From CAZPAV01 sp964584755 (GTDB lineage: Bacteria > Actinomycetota > Acidimicrobiia > Spongiisociales > UBA5794): a stretch of 64,000 bases of DNA. The notes beneath the pieces are model-generated. The model had not been told where the DNA came from. It saw only the letters and a list, made by a program, of their open reading frames with translations, and ran no database searches. Within the stretch, counting starts at the first letter, position 1. Each line of letters opens with the position of its first letter. Location of the stretch: the NCBI GenBank assembly GCA_964584755.1, contig CAZPAV010000001.1:1-64000 (forward strand), given 5' to 3'. Made by a program: the position numbers and the translations under genes. This document shows, in pieces, positions 8,417 to 16,184 of this stretch.

Positions 8417-9063
8417 CCCCCCCTCCCCTCCAGGACGTCGGGATCGACCTCGTCGAAGGACCGCACCACGAGATCGGCCGCGGCGAGCCCCGTCGAGATG
8501 CCGGCGCGCGCCACCGCCACGCAGGGGAACCCTCCTCGCTTGGCCGCAGCCACCCCGGCGGCGGCGTCCTCGAACACCACGCACTCGGCCGGGGCGAGCC
8601 CGAGCCGTCGGGCCGCGGCGAGGAAGATGTCCGGCGCCGGCTTGCCCTCCGTGACGTCGGCGCCGGTGACGACCGCCTCCATGCGGTCGAGCAGCCCGAT
8701 CCGGGCGAGGACCGCCGGCGCGTTCCGGCTCGAGGACGCCGCGGCGAGCCGATACCCCCGGCCGGCGATGCGCTCGAGGAAGCGGGTGACGTCCGGGAAG
8801 GGCGCCAGGGGCGTCGCCTCGAGAAGCTCCAGGTAGCAGGCCTGTTTACGGTTCCCCGCGGCGACCACGACGTCGCCGGGTACCTCGCCCATGACCCCCC
8901 GCACGCCGTCGAGACGACTCTTCCCGTCGACCCGCTCCCGGTAGGTCCGCTCGTCGAAGGGGTAGCCGTACTCAGCGAACATGCGCTGCCACGCGGCGTA
9001 GTGCAGCGGCACCGTGTCCACGAGGACACCGTCGACGTCGAAGATCAGCCCGCTCAGCGCCAC
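8413..9063 (-). CDS. pgmB: Beta-phosphoglucomutase (HAD superfamily)
   Basis: This 216-residue enzyme converts beta-glucose 1-phosphate to glucose 6-phosphate in the cytoplasm. The HAD motifs are clear: motif I LIFDVDGVLVDTVPLHYAAW with nucleophile Asp and acid/base Asp, motif II AAASSSRNAPAVL, motif III EGKPAPDIFLAAARRL, and motif IV CVVFEDAAAGVAAAKRGGF. The four-helix cap lies between motifs I and II. I chose the GTG at 9063, just before ALSGLIFDVDG; further upstream codons would add an unlikely basic tail. It is the first gene of the pair pgmB-GH65 and is divergent from aglK. No clear Shine-Dalgarno precedes it. Confidence 0.9.
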   Translation of the reverse strand: MALSGLIFDVDGVLVDTVPLHYAAWQRMFAEYGYPFDERTYRERVDGKSRLDGVRGVMGEVPGDVVVAAGNRKQACYLELLEATPLAPFPDVTRFLERIAGRGYRLAAASSSRNAPAVLARIGLLDRMEAVVTGADVTEGKPAPDIFLAAARRLGLAPAECVVFEDAAAGVAAAKRGGFPCVAVARAGISTGLAAADLVVRSFDEVDPDVLEGRGG

Positions 9064-9199
9064 GACGAACGACCCGACGCGACGAGGAGGCCGGCGGTGG
9101 CAGGGACGGGAGTCACGGGCGGGGATGTTCGTCCGGCGCCCCGAACCGAGCAAGCCGACGGCCTGATCACGTGGCCCCGACGACCCGGGACCGGCGCTG

Positions 9200-9205
9200 G
9201 TAGCC
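9200..9205 (+). promoter_or_regulatory. Candidate -10 box (TAGCCT) for aglK
   Basis: TAGCCT lies 22 bases before the first start codon and GGGGAGG lies just before it, so a short leader with a ribosome site is expected. The -35 region is not recognisable. Confidence 0.35.
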
Positions 9206-9227
9206 TCCCTGCGGTGAAGAGGGGAGG

Positions 9228-10421
9228 ATGATGGCTTCCATCGGCTTCGATCACGTGGGGAAGGTGTACGCCGGCGAGGTGCGGGCGATCACCGACGTCA
9301 CCTTCGAGGTGGCCGACGGCGAGTTCGTCGTGCTCGTGGGTCCGTCGGGGTGCGGGAAGTCGACGCTGTTGCGCATGGTCGCCGGCCTCGAAGAGATCAC
9401 CGACGGGAAGATCACCATCGGAGACCGCGTCGTCAACGACGTGCCGGCCAAGGACCGGGACATCGCCATGGTGTTCCAGAACTACGCCCTCTACCCGCAC
9501 ATGAGCGTCTTCGACAACATGGCGTTCGGCCTGAAACTCCGGAAGGTGCCCCGCGACGAGATCCGGCGCAAGGTCGAGGAGACCGCCCGCATCCTCGAGA
9601 TCACCGACTTCCTCGACCGCCGGCCCCGAGCCCTCTCGGGGGGCCAGCGGCAACGCGTGGCCATGGGCCGGGCCATCGTCCGGGAACCGGTGGCGTTCCT
9701 CATGGACGAGCCACTCAGCAACCTCGACGCCAAGCTGCGAGTCCAGATGCGCGCCGAGCTCACCCAGCTCCACCAGCGCCTCGGCACCACCACCCTGTAC
9801 GTGACCCACGATCAGATCGAGGCCATCACCATGGGGAATCGCGTCGCGGTGCTCCGCAAGGGAAGCCTCCAGCAGATCGACCGGCCCCGAGAGCTCTACC
9901 TCCATCCCGTCAACCTCTTCGTCGCCGGATTCATCGGGAGCCCGCCGATGAACTTCCTCCGCGGGATCGTCGGCTCCCAGGACGGCGCACCGGCGGTGCG
10001 GATCGGTGCGACGACCCTGCGGCTCGACCCGTCCGTCGTCGCCTCGCGTCCGGGACTCGCCGCGTTCACCGGCAGGGAGATCGTCGTCGGCATCCGACCG
10101 GAAGCCTTCGAAGCGGCCGCGAGGGTGCCCACCGGCGAGGCTCGGAGCCAGACCCTGCGGGTGCGCATCGACGTGGTGGAGCAGCTCGGGGCGGAGGCGT
10201 TCGTCCACTTCGCCCTGGACGTCCCTCCGGTCACCACCAGGGACGTCCGGGAGCTGCTCGAGGACGAGGCCGGAGAGGTCGCGCTCGCCCGCGCCACCAC
10301 CCAGGTGACCGCCCGGGTCGACCCGGACCTGGCACCACCCGCCGGGGCCACCGCCGACCTGTTCGTCGACACCACGAAACTCCATTTCTTCCACCCCGAC
10401 AGCGGTCTCGCCATCACCTGA
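9228..10421 (+). CDS. aglK: Sugar ABC importer ATPase (MsmK/UgpC/AglK family)
   Basis: The 397-residue ATPase energises carbohydrate import. The nucleotide-binding domain (about 1-240) has Walker A GPSGCGKST, a Q-loop at VFQNYALYPH, signature LSGGQRQRVAMGRAI, Walker B VAFLMDEPLSNLDAKL, and the switch His in LYVTHDQIEA. The C-terminal TOBE/OB domain (about 240-390) is typical of the MalK group and includes GIRPEAF and ADLFVDTTKLHFF. Two tandem ATGs follow GGGGAGG, and either may be used. It is encoded apart from and opposite to the permease genes, facing them tail to tail, which suggests separate control or use by more than one importer. Confidence 0.9.
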   Translation: MMASIGFDHVGKVYAGEVRAITDVTFEVADGEFVVLVGPSGCGKSTLLRMVAGLEEITDGKITIGDRVVNDVPAKDRDIAMVFQNYALYPHMSVFDNMAFGLKLRKVPRDEIRRKVEETARILEITDFLDRRPRALSGGQRQRVAMGRAIVREPVAFLMDEPLSNLDAKLRVQMRAELTQLHQRLGTTTLYVTHDQIEAITMGNRVAVLRKGSLQQIDRPRELYLHPVNLFVAGFIGSPPMNFLRGIVGSQDGAPAVRIGATTLRLDPSVVASRPGLAAFTGREIVVGIRPEAFEAAARVPTGEARSQTLRVRIDVVEQLGAEAFVHFALDVPPVTTRDVRELLEDEAGEVALARATTQVTARVDPDLAPPAGATADLFVDTTKLHFFHPDSGLAIT

Positions 10422-10447
10422 GCCGCCCCCGGGCCCGCCCGGACCGC

Positions 10448-11395
10448 TCAGCCCTTCACGCTGCCGGCGAGGATCCCTCGGACGAAGTAGCGCTGCAACG
10501 CGAAGAACACCGTGACGGGCACCACCGCCTGCACGAACGCGCCCGCGGTGAGCAGATGCTCCCGCAGGGCGAACTCCCCCGCCAGGGAGGCGATGGCGAC
10601 CGTGGCCGGAAGGGCCTCCCGGTTGCCACCGATCATGGTGAGGGCCACCAGGTAGTCGTTCCAGGTCCAGAGGAACTGGAAGATGGCGAAGGCGGCGAGC
10701 ACCGGTACCGAGAGCGGGACGACGAGCCTCCAGAAGATCGTGGCGTGGTCGGCACCGTCGATGACCGCCGACTCGAAGACGTCGCGGGGAAGGGCGGCGA
10801 TGTAGTTGTGGAGCAGGAAGATGGCGAACGGCAGGGCGAAGCCGGTGTGGGTGAGCCACACGGCGGTGACCGAACCGGCCAGGTCGAGGTCGGGGAAGAG
10901 CGTCACCGTCTTCGCCAGGAGCGGGATCGTGAGGTGGGCGCCGCCGGAGAAGAGCTGCAGCAGGGGGATGAGCGCCACCTGGAGGGGGATCGCCATGAGC
11001 GCCACCGTGCCGACGAAGAGCCAGTCCCGTCCCCGGAAGTCGATCCAGGCGAAGGCGTACGCGGCGAACGCGGCGATGGCGATGGGGATGACCGTCGCCG
11101 GGATGGCGATGGCGAACGAGTTGAGCAGCGCCTGCCACAGGCCGCCGGTGGGCCCGGCGGAGAGGACGTCGTGGTAGTTCTCGAGCGTGAACGAGCCGAG
11201 ACTCCCCAGCGCCGTCCACCACCCCGAGACCCGTTGCGCGTCCCGGGTGCGCAGCGAGCTGACGAGGAGCCCGACGGTGGGGACGCTCCAGAGCGTGACG
11301 AGCATCCACAGCACCCAGGTGGGGACGGCACCGAGGAACCGGTGCAGCCGTCGCCCGAGGCCCGACCCCGCGGTCCGTGACGACACCGGGGCCAT
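10448..11395 (-). CDS. aglG: Alpha-glucoside ABC importer permease (AglG/MalG-like)
   Basis: The 315-residue membrane protein belongs to the MalG side of carbohydrate importers. About six membrane segments are visible. The coupling EAA loop is FESAVIDGADHATIFWRLVV, followed by PLSVPVLAAFAIFQFLWTWN, and the C-terminus QRYFVRGILAGSVKG is characteristic of the AglG subgroup for alpha-glucosides. Its start overlaps the aglF stop by one base (TGATG), so the two permease halves are co-translated. The complex should be AglF-AglG with two AglK subunits and lipoprotein AglE. Confidence 0.88.
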   Translation of the reverse strand: MAPVSSRTAGSGLGRRLHRFLGAVPTWVLWMLVTLWSVPTVGLLVSSLRTRDAQRVSGWWTALGSLGSFTLENYHDVLSAGPTGGLWQALLNSFAIAIPATVIPIAIAAFAAYAFAWIDFRGRDWLFVGTVALMAIPLQVALIPLLQLFSGGAHLTIPLLAKTVTLFPDLDLAGSVTAVWLTHTGFALPFAIFLLHNYIAALPRDVFESAVIDGADHATIFWRLVVPLSVPVLAAFAIFQFLWTWNDYLVALTMIGGNREALPATVAIASLAGEFALREHLLTAGAFVQAVVPVTVFFALQRYFVRGILAGSVKG

Positions 11396-13479
11396 CAGCT
11401 CGCCTCCCGCTGCATGCGGCGCACGTTGAAGATCATGATGGGGAGCACCGAGACGAAGAGGAGCACGGCGAGCGCCGAGCCCAGCCCGACGTTGAACTCG
11501 GTGAAGGCCCGCTGCCACATCTCGTTGGCGAGGACCTGGGTGTCGAAGTTGCCGTTCGTCATGACCTTGACGATGTCGAACACCTTCATGACGAGGACGA
11601 TGAGCGTCGTGACCACGACGCCGATCGTCGGACCGATCTGGGGGATGACGATCCGCCAGAAGGTCTGCGACTCGGTGGCCCCGTCCACCTTCGCCGCCTC
11701 GATGAGCTCCGCCGGCACGGCCTTGATGGCGGCGGAGAAGATGACCATCGTGAAACCGACCTCGATCCAGATGAGGACGACCATGAGCCAGACGTTGTTG
11801 AACGGCGCCTCCTGGAGGAAGAGGATCGTGTCCGGAATGATCCCCCCACGCGGTCCCACCGCGTAGCCGCCGAGGCCGGGGCCGAGGAGCCGGTAGAGGA
11901 TCCAGACCAGCGGCGCGGCCACGGCGAGGGCGCCCCCGGCCACGCCGGCGGCGCCGGCCCTCCACCCCCGGTAGGCCACGTAACCGAGGCCGAGGGCCGC
12001 GGCGGCGAGGACCGTGGCCGCCACCGCTCTCGGCGTCCCGGAGTTGCTCAACCGTCCCAGTGCCACCCACAGGGCGTTGAGGACGCCGGTCTGGGACTTC
12101 GACGGAGGACGAGCGATGTACATGAAACGCCAGATGATGCCCGCGCCCACGAAGGACACGGCCATCGGCATGAAGATGATGGACTTGGCCACCGACTCCA
12201 GCCGCGCCCGGTCGGCGAGGACGGCGACCGCCAGGCCCATGGCGGTGGCGACCAGCGTGACGGTGACCACCCACCAGAGGTTGTTGAAGACCGTGCCGCG
12301 CAGATGGGCGAACACGGCCCAGGAGAGGAGGAAGAGTCCGAGGGAGATCGGCACCACCGACCCGCCCGACGCCTCGAAGCGCCGGCCCGACCGGCGCCCC
12401 ACCAACCAGGCGACGACGACCCCGAGCACGGTGAGCCCGATCCCCCAGGCGAAGAGGCTGCTCCCGAAGATGCGGGGCCAGTCGCTCACCTTGACGATGC
12501 CCGGATCCGTGAAGACGAACCGGTAGTTCTCCCAACCCACCAACTCCTTCCCGCGCGGTCCGAGGAAGGAGAGGTAGAGGGTCCGGAGTGTCGGCACGAC
12601 CAGGCTGGCGCCCACGAAGAACAGCGCCGGCGCGAGGAAGATGACCGCCCGGTACCGCTCGGGGAGCCGCCTCCGGCGCTCCCCCGGCCCCGCATGCCGT
12701 TCCGCGAGCCACACCCCACAGCCGGCGGCGAGACCCAAGGTGGCGATCGTCGCGCCGAGACGCGTCCCGCCACCGAGAGGAGGCAGGAGCCAGGCCCCGA
12801 CCGCCCAACCCAGCGTGGCGCCGAGGATCGCACGCGGAGATCGCCGGCGCCGTCGCACCCAGCCCCACCCCGCCCCCGACGCGGCGCCGGCTGCCGTCCA
12901 CAGGGCGACGGTCGGCGGCGCCACGGAAGGGAAGGCATCCGCCCGCAGGAACGCACCCGCCGCCCCCGCCACCAGGATCCCGAAGGCCACCCCGGCTCCG
13001 AGACGCGCCGGGCGGGTCCGGAGCCCGGAGAGCACCGTCCCGAACCCGGATCCGATGCCGGCCCCGACGACCACGAGCCCCCAGGTGAGGTCGATCGCCC
13101 CCTCACCGGAGCCGGTGCGCCATGCCACGAAGCGGTTCCCCACGAGGAGTACCGCTACGACGAGGCCGACGATCCCGCCGGTGAGCGCCCCGAAGCCCCG
13201 CCCACCCCGCTCGGCTCGATCGAACCAGCGGTTCGCCCCCACGAAGAGGAGGCCGCTGACGGCGATGGCGATGACGACCCCCGCCGCGGTACCTCGGAGC
13301 TTCTCGTCGGCGGCGGCACCCACGGCGAAGGCCAACGAGGCGCCGATGCCGGCGCCTGCCGCGAGCAGGCGACGAACCGGGCGGTCGCGATCGACGCGGG
13401 CGAGCACGCCGACGACGGTGAGCACCACGCCTCCGACGGTCACCAGGACCACGGAGACCCAGTCCACCACCCAGCTCAT
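11395..13479 (-). CDS. aglF: Alpha-glucoside ABC importer permease (AglF/MalF-like) with extra membrane domain
   Basis: This 694-residue permease is about twice the usual 290-350 residues. The core is recognisable: YRAVIFLAPALFFVGASLVV, IIFMPMAVSFVGAGIIWRFM, the EAA loop ELIEAAKVDGATESQTFWRI, and the tail LLFVSVLPIMIFNVRRM. The first 285 residues or so form about eight extra hydrophobic helices with no recognisable motif. Two further hydrophobic insertions lie between FVFTDPG and FNNLWWVV and before IIPDTILFLQEAPFNN. The frame is open and in the local codon style throughout, so the extension is real rather than a readthrough. It might be a regulatory or substrate-channel add-on; I do not know its function. 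Start ATG at 13479. Confidence 0.85.
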   Translation of the reverse strand: MSWVVDWVSVVLVTVGGVVLTVVGVLARVDRDRPVRRLLAAGAGIGASLAFAVGAAADEKLRGTAAGVVIAIAVSGLLFVGANRWFDRAERGGRGFGALTGGIVGLVVAVLLVGNRFVAWRTGSGEGAIDLTWGLVVVGAGIGSGFGTVLSGLRTRPARLGAGVAFGILVAGAAGAFLRADAFPSVAPPTVALWTAAGAASGAGWGWVRRRRRSPRAILGATLGWAVGAWLLPPLGGGTRLGATIATLGLAAGCGVWLAERHAGPGERRRRLPERYRAVIFLAPALFFVGASLVVPTLRTLYLSFLGPRGKELVGWENYRFVFTDPGIVKVSDWPRIFGSSLFAWGIGLTVLGVVVAWLVGRRSGRRFEASGGSVVPISLGLFLLSWAVFAHLRGTVFNNLWWVVTVTLVATAMGLAVAVLADRARLESVAKSIIFMPMAVSFVGAGIIWRFMYIARPPSKSQTGVLNALWVALGRLSNSGTPRAVAATVLAAAALGLGYVAYRGWRAGAAGVAGGALAVAAPLVWILYRLLGPGLGGYAVGPRGGIIPDTILFLQEAPFNNVWLMVVLIWIEVGFTMVIFSAAIKAVPAELIEAAKVDGATESQTFWRIVIPQIGPTIGVVVTTLIVLVMKVFDIVKVMTNGNFDTQVLANEMWQRAFTEFNVGLGSALAVLLFVSVLPIMIFNVRRMQREAS

Positions 13480-13508
13480 GGCGTGCCGCTCCTCGTCGCT
13501 ACCCGATG

Positions 13509-13541
13509 GGTGGGGTGCCGGCCCCCCACCGGCACCCCACC
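13509..13541 (-). promoter_or_regulatory. Intercistronic hairpin between aglE and aglF
   Basis: Perfect 13-bp arms, GGTGGGGTGCCGG at 13509-13521 and CCGGCACCCCACC at 13529-13541, flank a 7-base loop. It lies 10 bases past the aglE stop and 29 bases before the aglF start. Hairpins at this position in malE-malF-type operons protect the upstream message or attenuate the downstream genes, so that binding protein exceeds permease. Confidence 0.6.
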
Positions 13542-13551
13542 GGACGTCGAC

Positions 13552-14964
13552 TCAGCCGGCGGGCCAGGAGGCCTCGATGGCGTCGATCGCCTCCTCGATC
13601 GTCTTGTCGCCGTTCACCGCGCTCGTCGCCTCCGTCCAGAAGCTCCCCGCGCCCACGGCGGCCGGCATGAGGTCGGAGCCGTCGAAGCGGACGACGTCCG
13701 CGGTGAGCAGGATGTCGATGAATCCCTGCTCGAGCGGCTGGTAGACGCTCATGTCCTGACCGTTCGCCGCCGACAGGAAGCCGCTGAGGCCGCCGCCCTT
13801 GCGGACCGCCTGTGCCTTCTGCCGGTTCGTGGCGTACTCGGGCGAGGAGAAGTACTCCATGACCGCCCACACCTCGGGAGCGTCGCGGAAGGCCGCGACG
13901 AGCGTCCCGGCACCGAGCACCGGTCGCGTGTTGGGATCGACCGCGGGGAAGTAGAACGTGTTGATCTGTCCGTCGGGTCCGGTCGTGGTTCCCTCGGGAA
14001 GGAAGGCGGCGAAGAACGACGCCTGACGGTGCATCATGCAGTCGCCCGCGACGAGCGGAACGCCGTTGTCACCGAACGGCGTCGCCGCGATGGAGCCGCC
14101 GGCGGCGAAGACCGCACCCGGAGTGTTCCACAGGTCGATGACCTCGTGCCAGATGGCGTCCATCTCCGGCGTGTTGAACGGGATCTCGTGATCCACCCAC
14201 TTGTCGTAGAAGTCGGGCCCCTGGAAGCGGAGGGTGAGGTCCTCCACCCAGTCGGTGAACGGCCACCCCGTCGCGGGGCCGGACTCGATGCCCACACACC
14301 ACGGCGTGACGCCGTCGGCGATCATCTGGTTGGTGAGCGCCTTCAGATCGTCCCACGTCTGCGGGATGGCGTAGCCGCCGTCGGCGAAGCCCTGGACGTT
14401 GTACCAGACGAGGGACTTGAGGTCGGCCTTCGTCGGAATGCCGTACTGGGTGCCGTCGACGTTCCCGAACGCCGTCCATGCCGCCGGCCAGTTCTTCTGC
14501 GCCGCCGCGTTCACGTCGGCGGGCAAGGGCAGGATGAGGCCCTGACGGGCGAAGTCGGCGAGCTTCCCGGGCTGGGGGAAGACCGCGATGTCGGGCGGGT
14601 TGCCGCCCGCCGCCTGGGCGTTGATCTGGTCGGAGAAGTCCCGGGCGCCGGTGTAGACGATCTCGATGCCCGTCTGAGCGGCGAAGACGTCCAGGGCGTC
14701 CTGCAGCGAGCCCGCCTCCTCGTCAGAGGACTCGGGACCGAACACGGTCACCTTCGTTCCGGCCAGGCTCGGCGCCGCCGTCGTCGTCGGTGCCGCCGTC
14801 GTCGTCGGTGCCGGTGCCGCCGTCGTGCCACCCCCCGGCGGGGCCGTCGTCGCACTCGGCGCAGTGGTCGTCGTCGTCGTGGTCGCCGTCCCCCCGGTAC
14901 AGGCGGCGGCGACCAACGCGAGCACCGCCACGAGAGCGAACAGCCAGCGTGTGCGTCGCACCAT
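13552..14964 (-). CDS. aglE: Sugar ABC importer substrate-binding lipoprotein (AglE-like)
   Basis: The 470-residue solute-binding protein begins with a type II signal peptide (LFALVAVLALVAAAC, lipid attachment at the Cys). A Thr/Ala/Pro-rich linker of about 50 residues follows and positions the domain outside the membrane. The mature part is a family 1 extracellular binding protein: GTKVTVFGPESSDEEAGSLQ, GIEIVYTGARDFSDQINAQA, and a QTWDDLKALTNQM hinge region. The ATG at 14964 is preceded by GGAGGAAAC, whereas codons further upstream run into the operator. It is the first gene of aglE-F-G and sits directly below a LacI-type operator. Confidence 0.9.
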   Translation of the reverse strand: MVRRTRWLFALVAVLALVAAACTGGTATTTTTTTAPSATTAPPGGGTTAAPAPTTTAAPTTTAAPSLAGTKVTVFGPESSDEEAGSLQDALDVFAAQTGIEIVYTGARDFSDQINAQAAGGNPPDIAVFPQPGKLADFARQGLILPLPADVNAAAQKNWPAAWTAFGNVDGTQYGIPTKADLKSLVWYNVQGFADGGYAIPQTWDDLKALTNQMIADGVTPWCVGIESGPATGWPFTDWVEDLTLRFQGPDFYDKWVDHEIPFNTPEMDAIWHEVIDLWNTPGAVFAAGGSIAATPFGDNGVPLVAGDCMMHRQASFFAAFLPEGTTTGPDGQINTFYFPAVDPNTRPVLGAGTLVAAFRDAPEVWAVMEYFSSPEYATNRQKAQAVRKGGGLSGFLSAANGQDMSVYQPLEQGFIDILLTADVVRFDGSDLMPAAVGAGSFWTEATSAVNGDKTIEEAIDAIEASWPAG

Positions 14965-15019
14965 GATGTTTCCTCCATTCCATGCCGGCCGGGCCCCTTC
15001 GGGTCCCTCGGTGCCGGTC

Positions 15020-15033
15020 TGCAAGCGCTTACA
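15020..15033. promoter_or_regulatory. LacI-family operator upstream of aglE
   Basis: TGCAAGCGCTTACA is a near-perfect palindrome with the CG centre typical of LacI-family sites. It lies 56 bases above the aglE ATG and overlaps the end of the repressor gene. It shares the pattern TGNAARCGCTTNCA with the site at 16082-16095, so both should be bound by the repressor encoded between them. Confidence 0.75.
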
Positions 15034-16069
15034 ACGGTACATCGCCGTCCTCCTCCGATCCGGCCTGCGCCGGTTCGTTTTTCGCGACCCGCGTGGAATC
15101 GCGGACGACGAGCCGAGTCGGAATCTCGAGCCGGACCCGCTCCCCCCCGGGTTCGTCCAGCCGCTCCAGGAGGAGCCGCGCCCCCTCGCAGCCCAGCAGC
15201 TCCGGGTCCTGGTGCACGGTCGTCAGCCCCACCGTGAAGGCGAGGTCGTGACCGTCGAAGCCCACCATCGAGACGTCCTCGGGGATCCGCACCCCCGCCT
15301 CGCGCGCGGCGCGCATCGCCCCCATCGCCATCTCGTCGGACATGGCGAACACGGCGGTGAACCGCTCCGCGGCCAGCAGCTCCCCCATCGCCTCGTACCC
15401 GCCCACGACGGAGAAGCCGCCGTTGACGATGCGGCGCTCCGGCACCTCGACACCGCCGGCTGCCAGCGTCTCGAGGAAGCCCTGCCGCCGCGAGCCCTGC
15501 GACGTGTCCGGCCCCGCATCGGGGTCGCCCCCGATGAGGGCCACCTCGTCATGACCCAACTCGAGGAGATGGCGCGCGGCCGCGGCGGCACCGGCGTAGT
15601 TGTCGATGACCGCGCAGTCGAGCCGCGGCGACTCGGCGCCGACGGTGACGATCGGCATCGACCGCGGCCGGTCGATCTCGGGAACCGTGTCCACGAGCAC
15701 GAGACCGTCCACCCGGCTGGCGAGCGACGAGGGCTCGCCGAGCAGCCGGTGACGGACCTCGGGACTCGAGATCGTCAACAGGGCGAGGTCGTACCCGGAG
15801 GCGGAGAGCACGGCCTCCGCCCCGGCGATGACCTGCCCCGTGTACCACAGCGAAGGCGACAGCACCGCCATCGCCACCGTGTGCGTCTTCCCCCGAGCGA
15901 GACGGGAGGCGTTGGGGTTGGGTCGGTAGTGGAGCGCCTCGGCGACGGTCAACACGCGGGCCCGGGTCGCCGGAGAGACGTTGGGCAGTCCCCGCAGCGC
16001 CCGACTCACGGTCGCCATCGACACCCCGGCGCGGCTGGCGACCTCCTCGATGGTGACTCGTCGCTCCAT
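15029..16069 (-). CDS. LacI/GalR-family repressor of the alpha-glucoside locus
   Basis: The 346-residue product opens with the LacI helix-turn-helix MERRVTIEEVASRAGVSMAT followed by VSRALRGLPNVSPATRARV and the hinge helix around NPNASRLARG. The effector-binding domain is periplasmic-binding-protein-like (residues about 60-335; AVLSPSLWYTGQVIAGAEAV, SMVGFDGHDLAFTVGLTTVH). It is expected to bind sugar or sugar phosphate and release its operators. ATG 16069 gives the canonical N-terminus; upstream in-frame codons cross the operator. The gene lies between the two operators, so it should control aglEFG, the GH13 gene and itself. Confidence 0.9.
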   Translation of the reverse strand: MERRVTIEEVASRAGVSMATVSRALRGLPNVSPATRARVLTVAEALHYRPNPNASRLARGKTHTVAMAVLSPSLWYTGQVIAGAEAVLSASGYDLALLTISSPEVRHRLLGEPSSLASRVDGLVLVDTVPEIDRPRSMPIVTVGAESPRLDCAVIDNYAGAAAAARHLLELGHDEVALIGGDPDAGPDTSQGSRRQGFLETLAAGGVEVPERRIVNGGFSVVGGYEAMGELLAAERFTAVFAMSDEMAMGAMRAAREAGVRIPEDVSMVGFDGHDLAFTVGLTTVHQDPELLGCEGARLLLERLDEPGGERVRLEIPTRLVVRDSTRVAKNEPAQAGSEEDGDVPL

Positions 16070-16081
16070 ACCACCCATGAT

Positions 16082-16095
16082 TGAAAACGCTTTCA
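16082..16095. promoter_or_regulatory. LacI-family operator between the repressor and alpha-glucosidase genes
   Basis: TGAAAACGCTTTCA, a palindrome with CG centre, lies 12 bases above the repressor ATG and about 75 bases above the -10 box of the divergent GH13 gene. It is well placed for autoregulation and control of both divergent genes. Confidence 0.75.
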
Positions 16096-16170
16096 TCCGG
16101 CGTGTCAAACGACCACCCGAGCGCAGACGCCGGCCGCGGACCCCGGCGAGGGCCGAGCCGGACGATGGCG

Positions 16171-16176
16171 TATGCT
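16171..16176 (+). promoter_or_regulatory. -10 box (TATGCT) of a leaderless alpha-glucosidase mRNA
   Basis: TATGCT ends 8 bases before the ATG at 16185 and no Shine-Dalgarno intervenes. This spacing predicts a transcript starting at or next to the start codon. Confidence 0.5.
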
Positions 16177-16184
16177 GCCCGCCC

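Noticed and set aside
14755..14900. Tandem trinucleotide repeats (GTC/GTG-rich) as a microsatellite
   Set aside because: They encode the Thr/Ala/Pro-rich linker of the aglE lipoprotein, a common feature after lipoboxes.
11377..15237. A 1286-residue open frame on the plus strand opposite the aglG-F-E genes
   Set aside because: Its composition (Asp/Glu/Arg/His-rich with no hydrophobic core) is the antisense shadow of GC-rich membrane-protein genes, and the minus-strand genes carry full family signatures.
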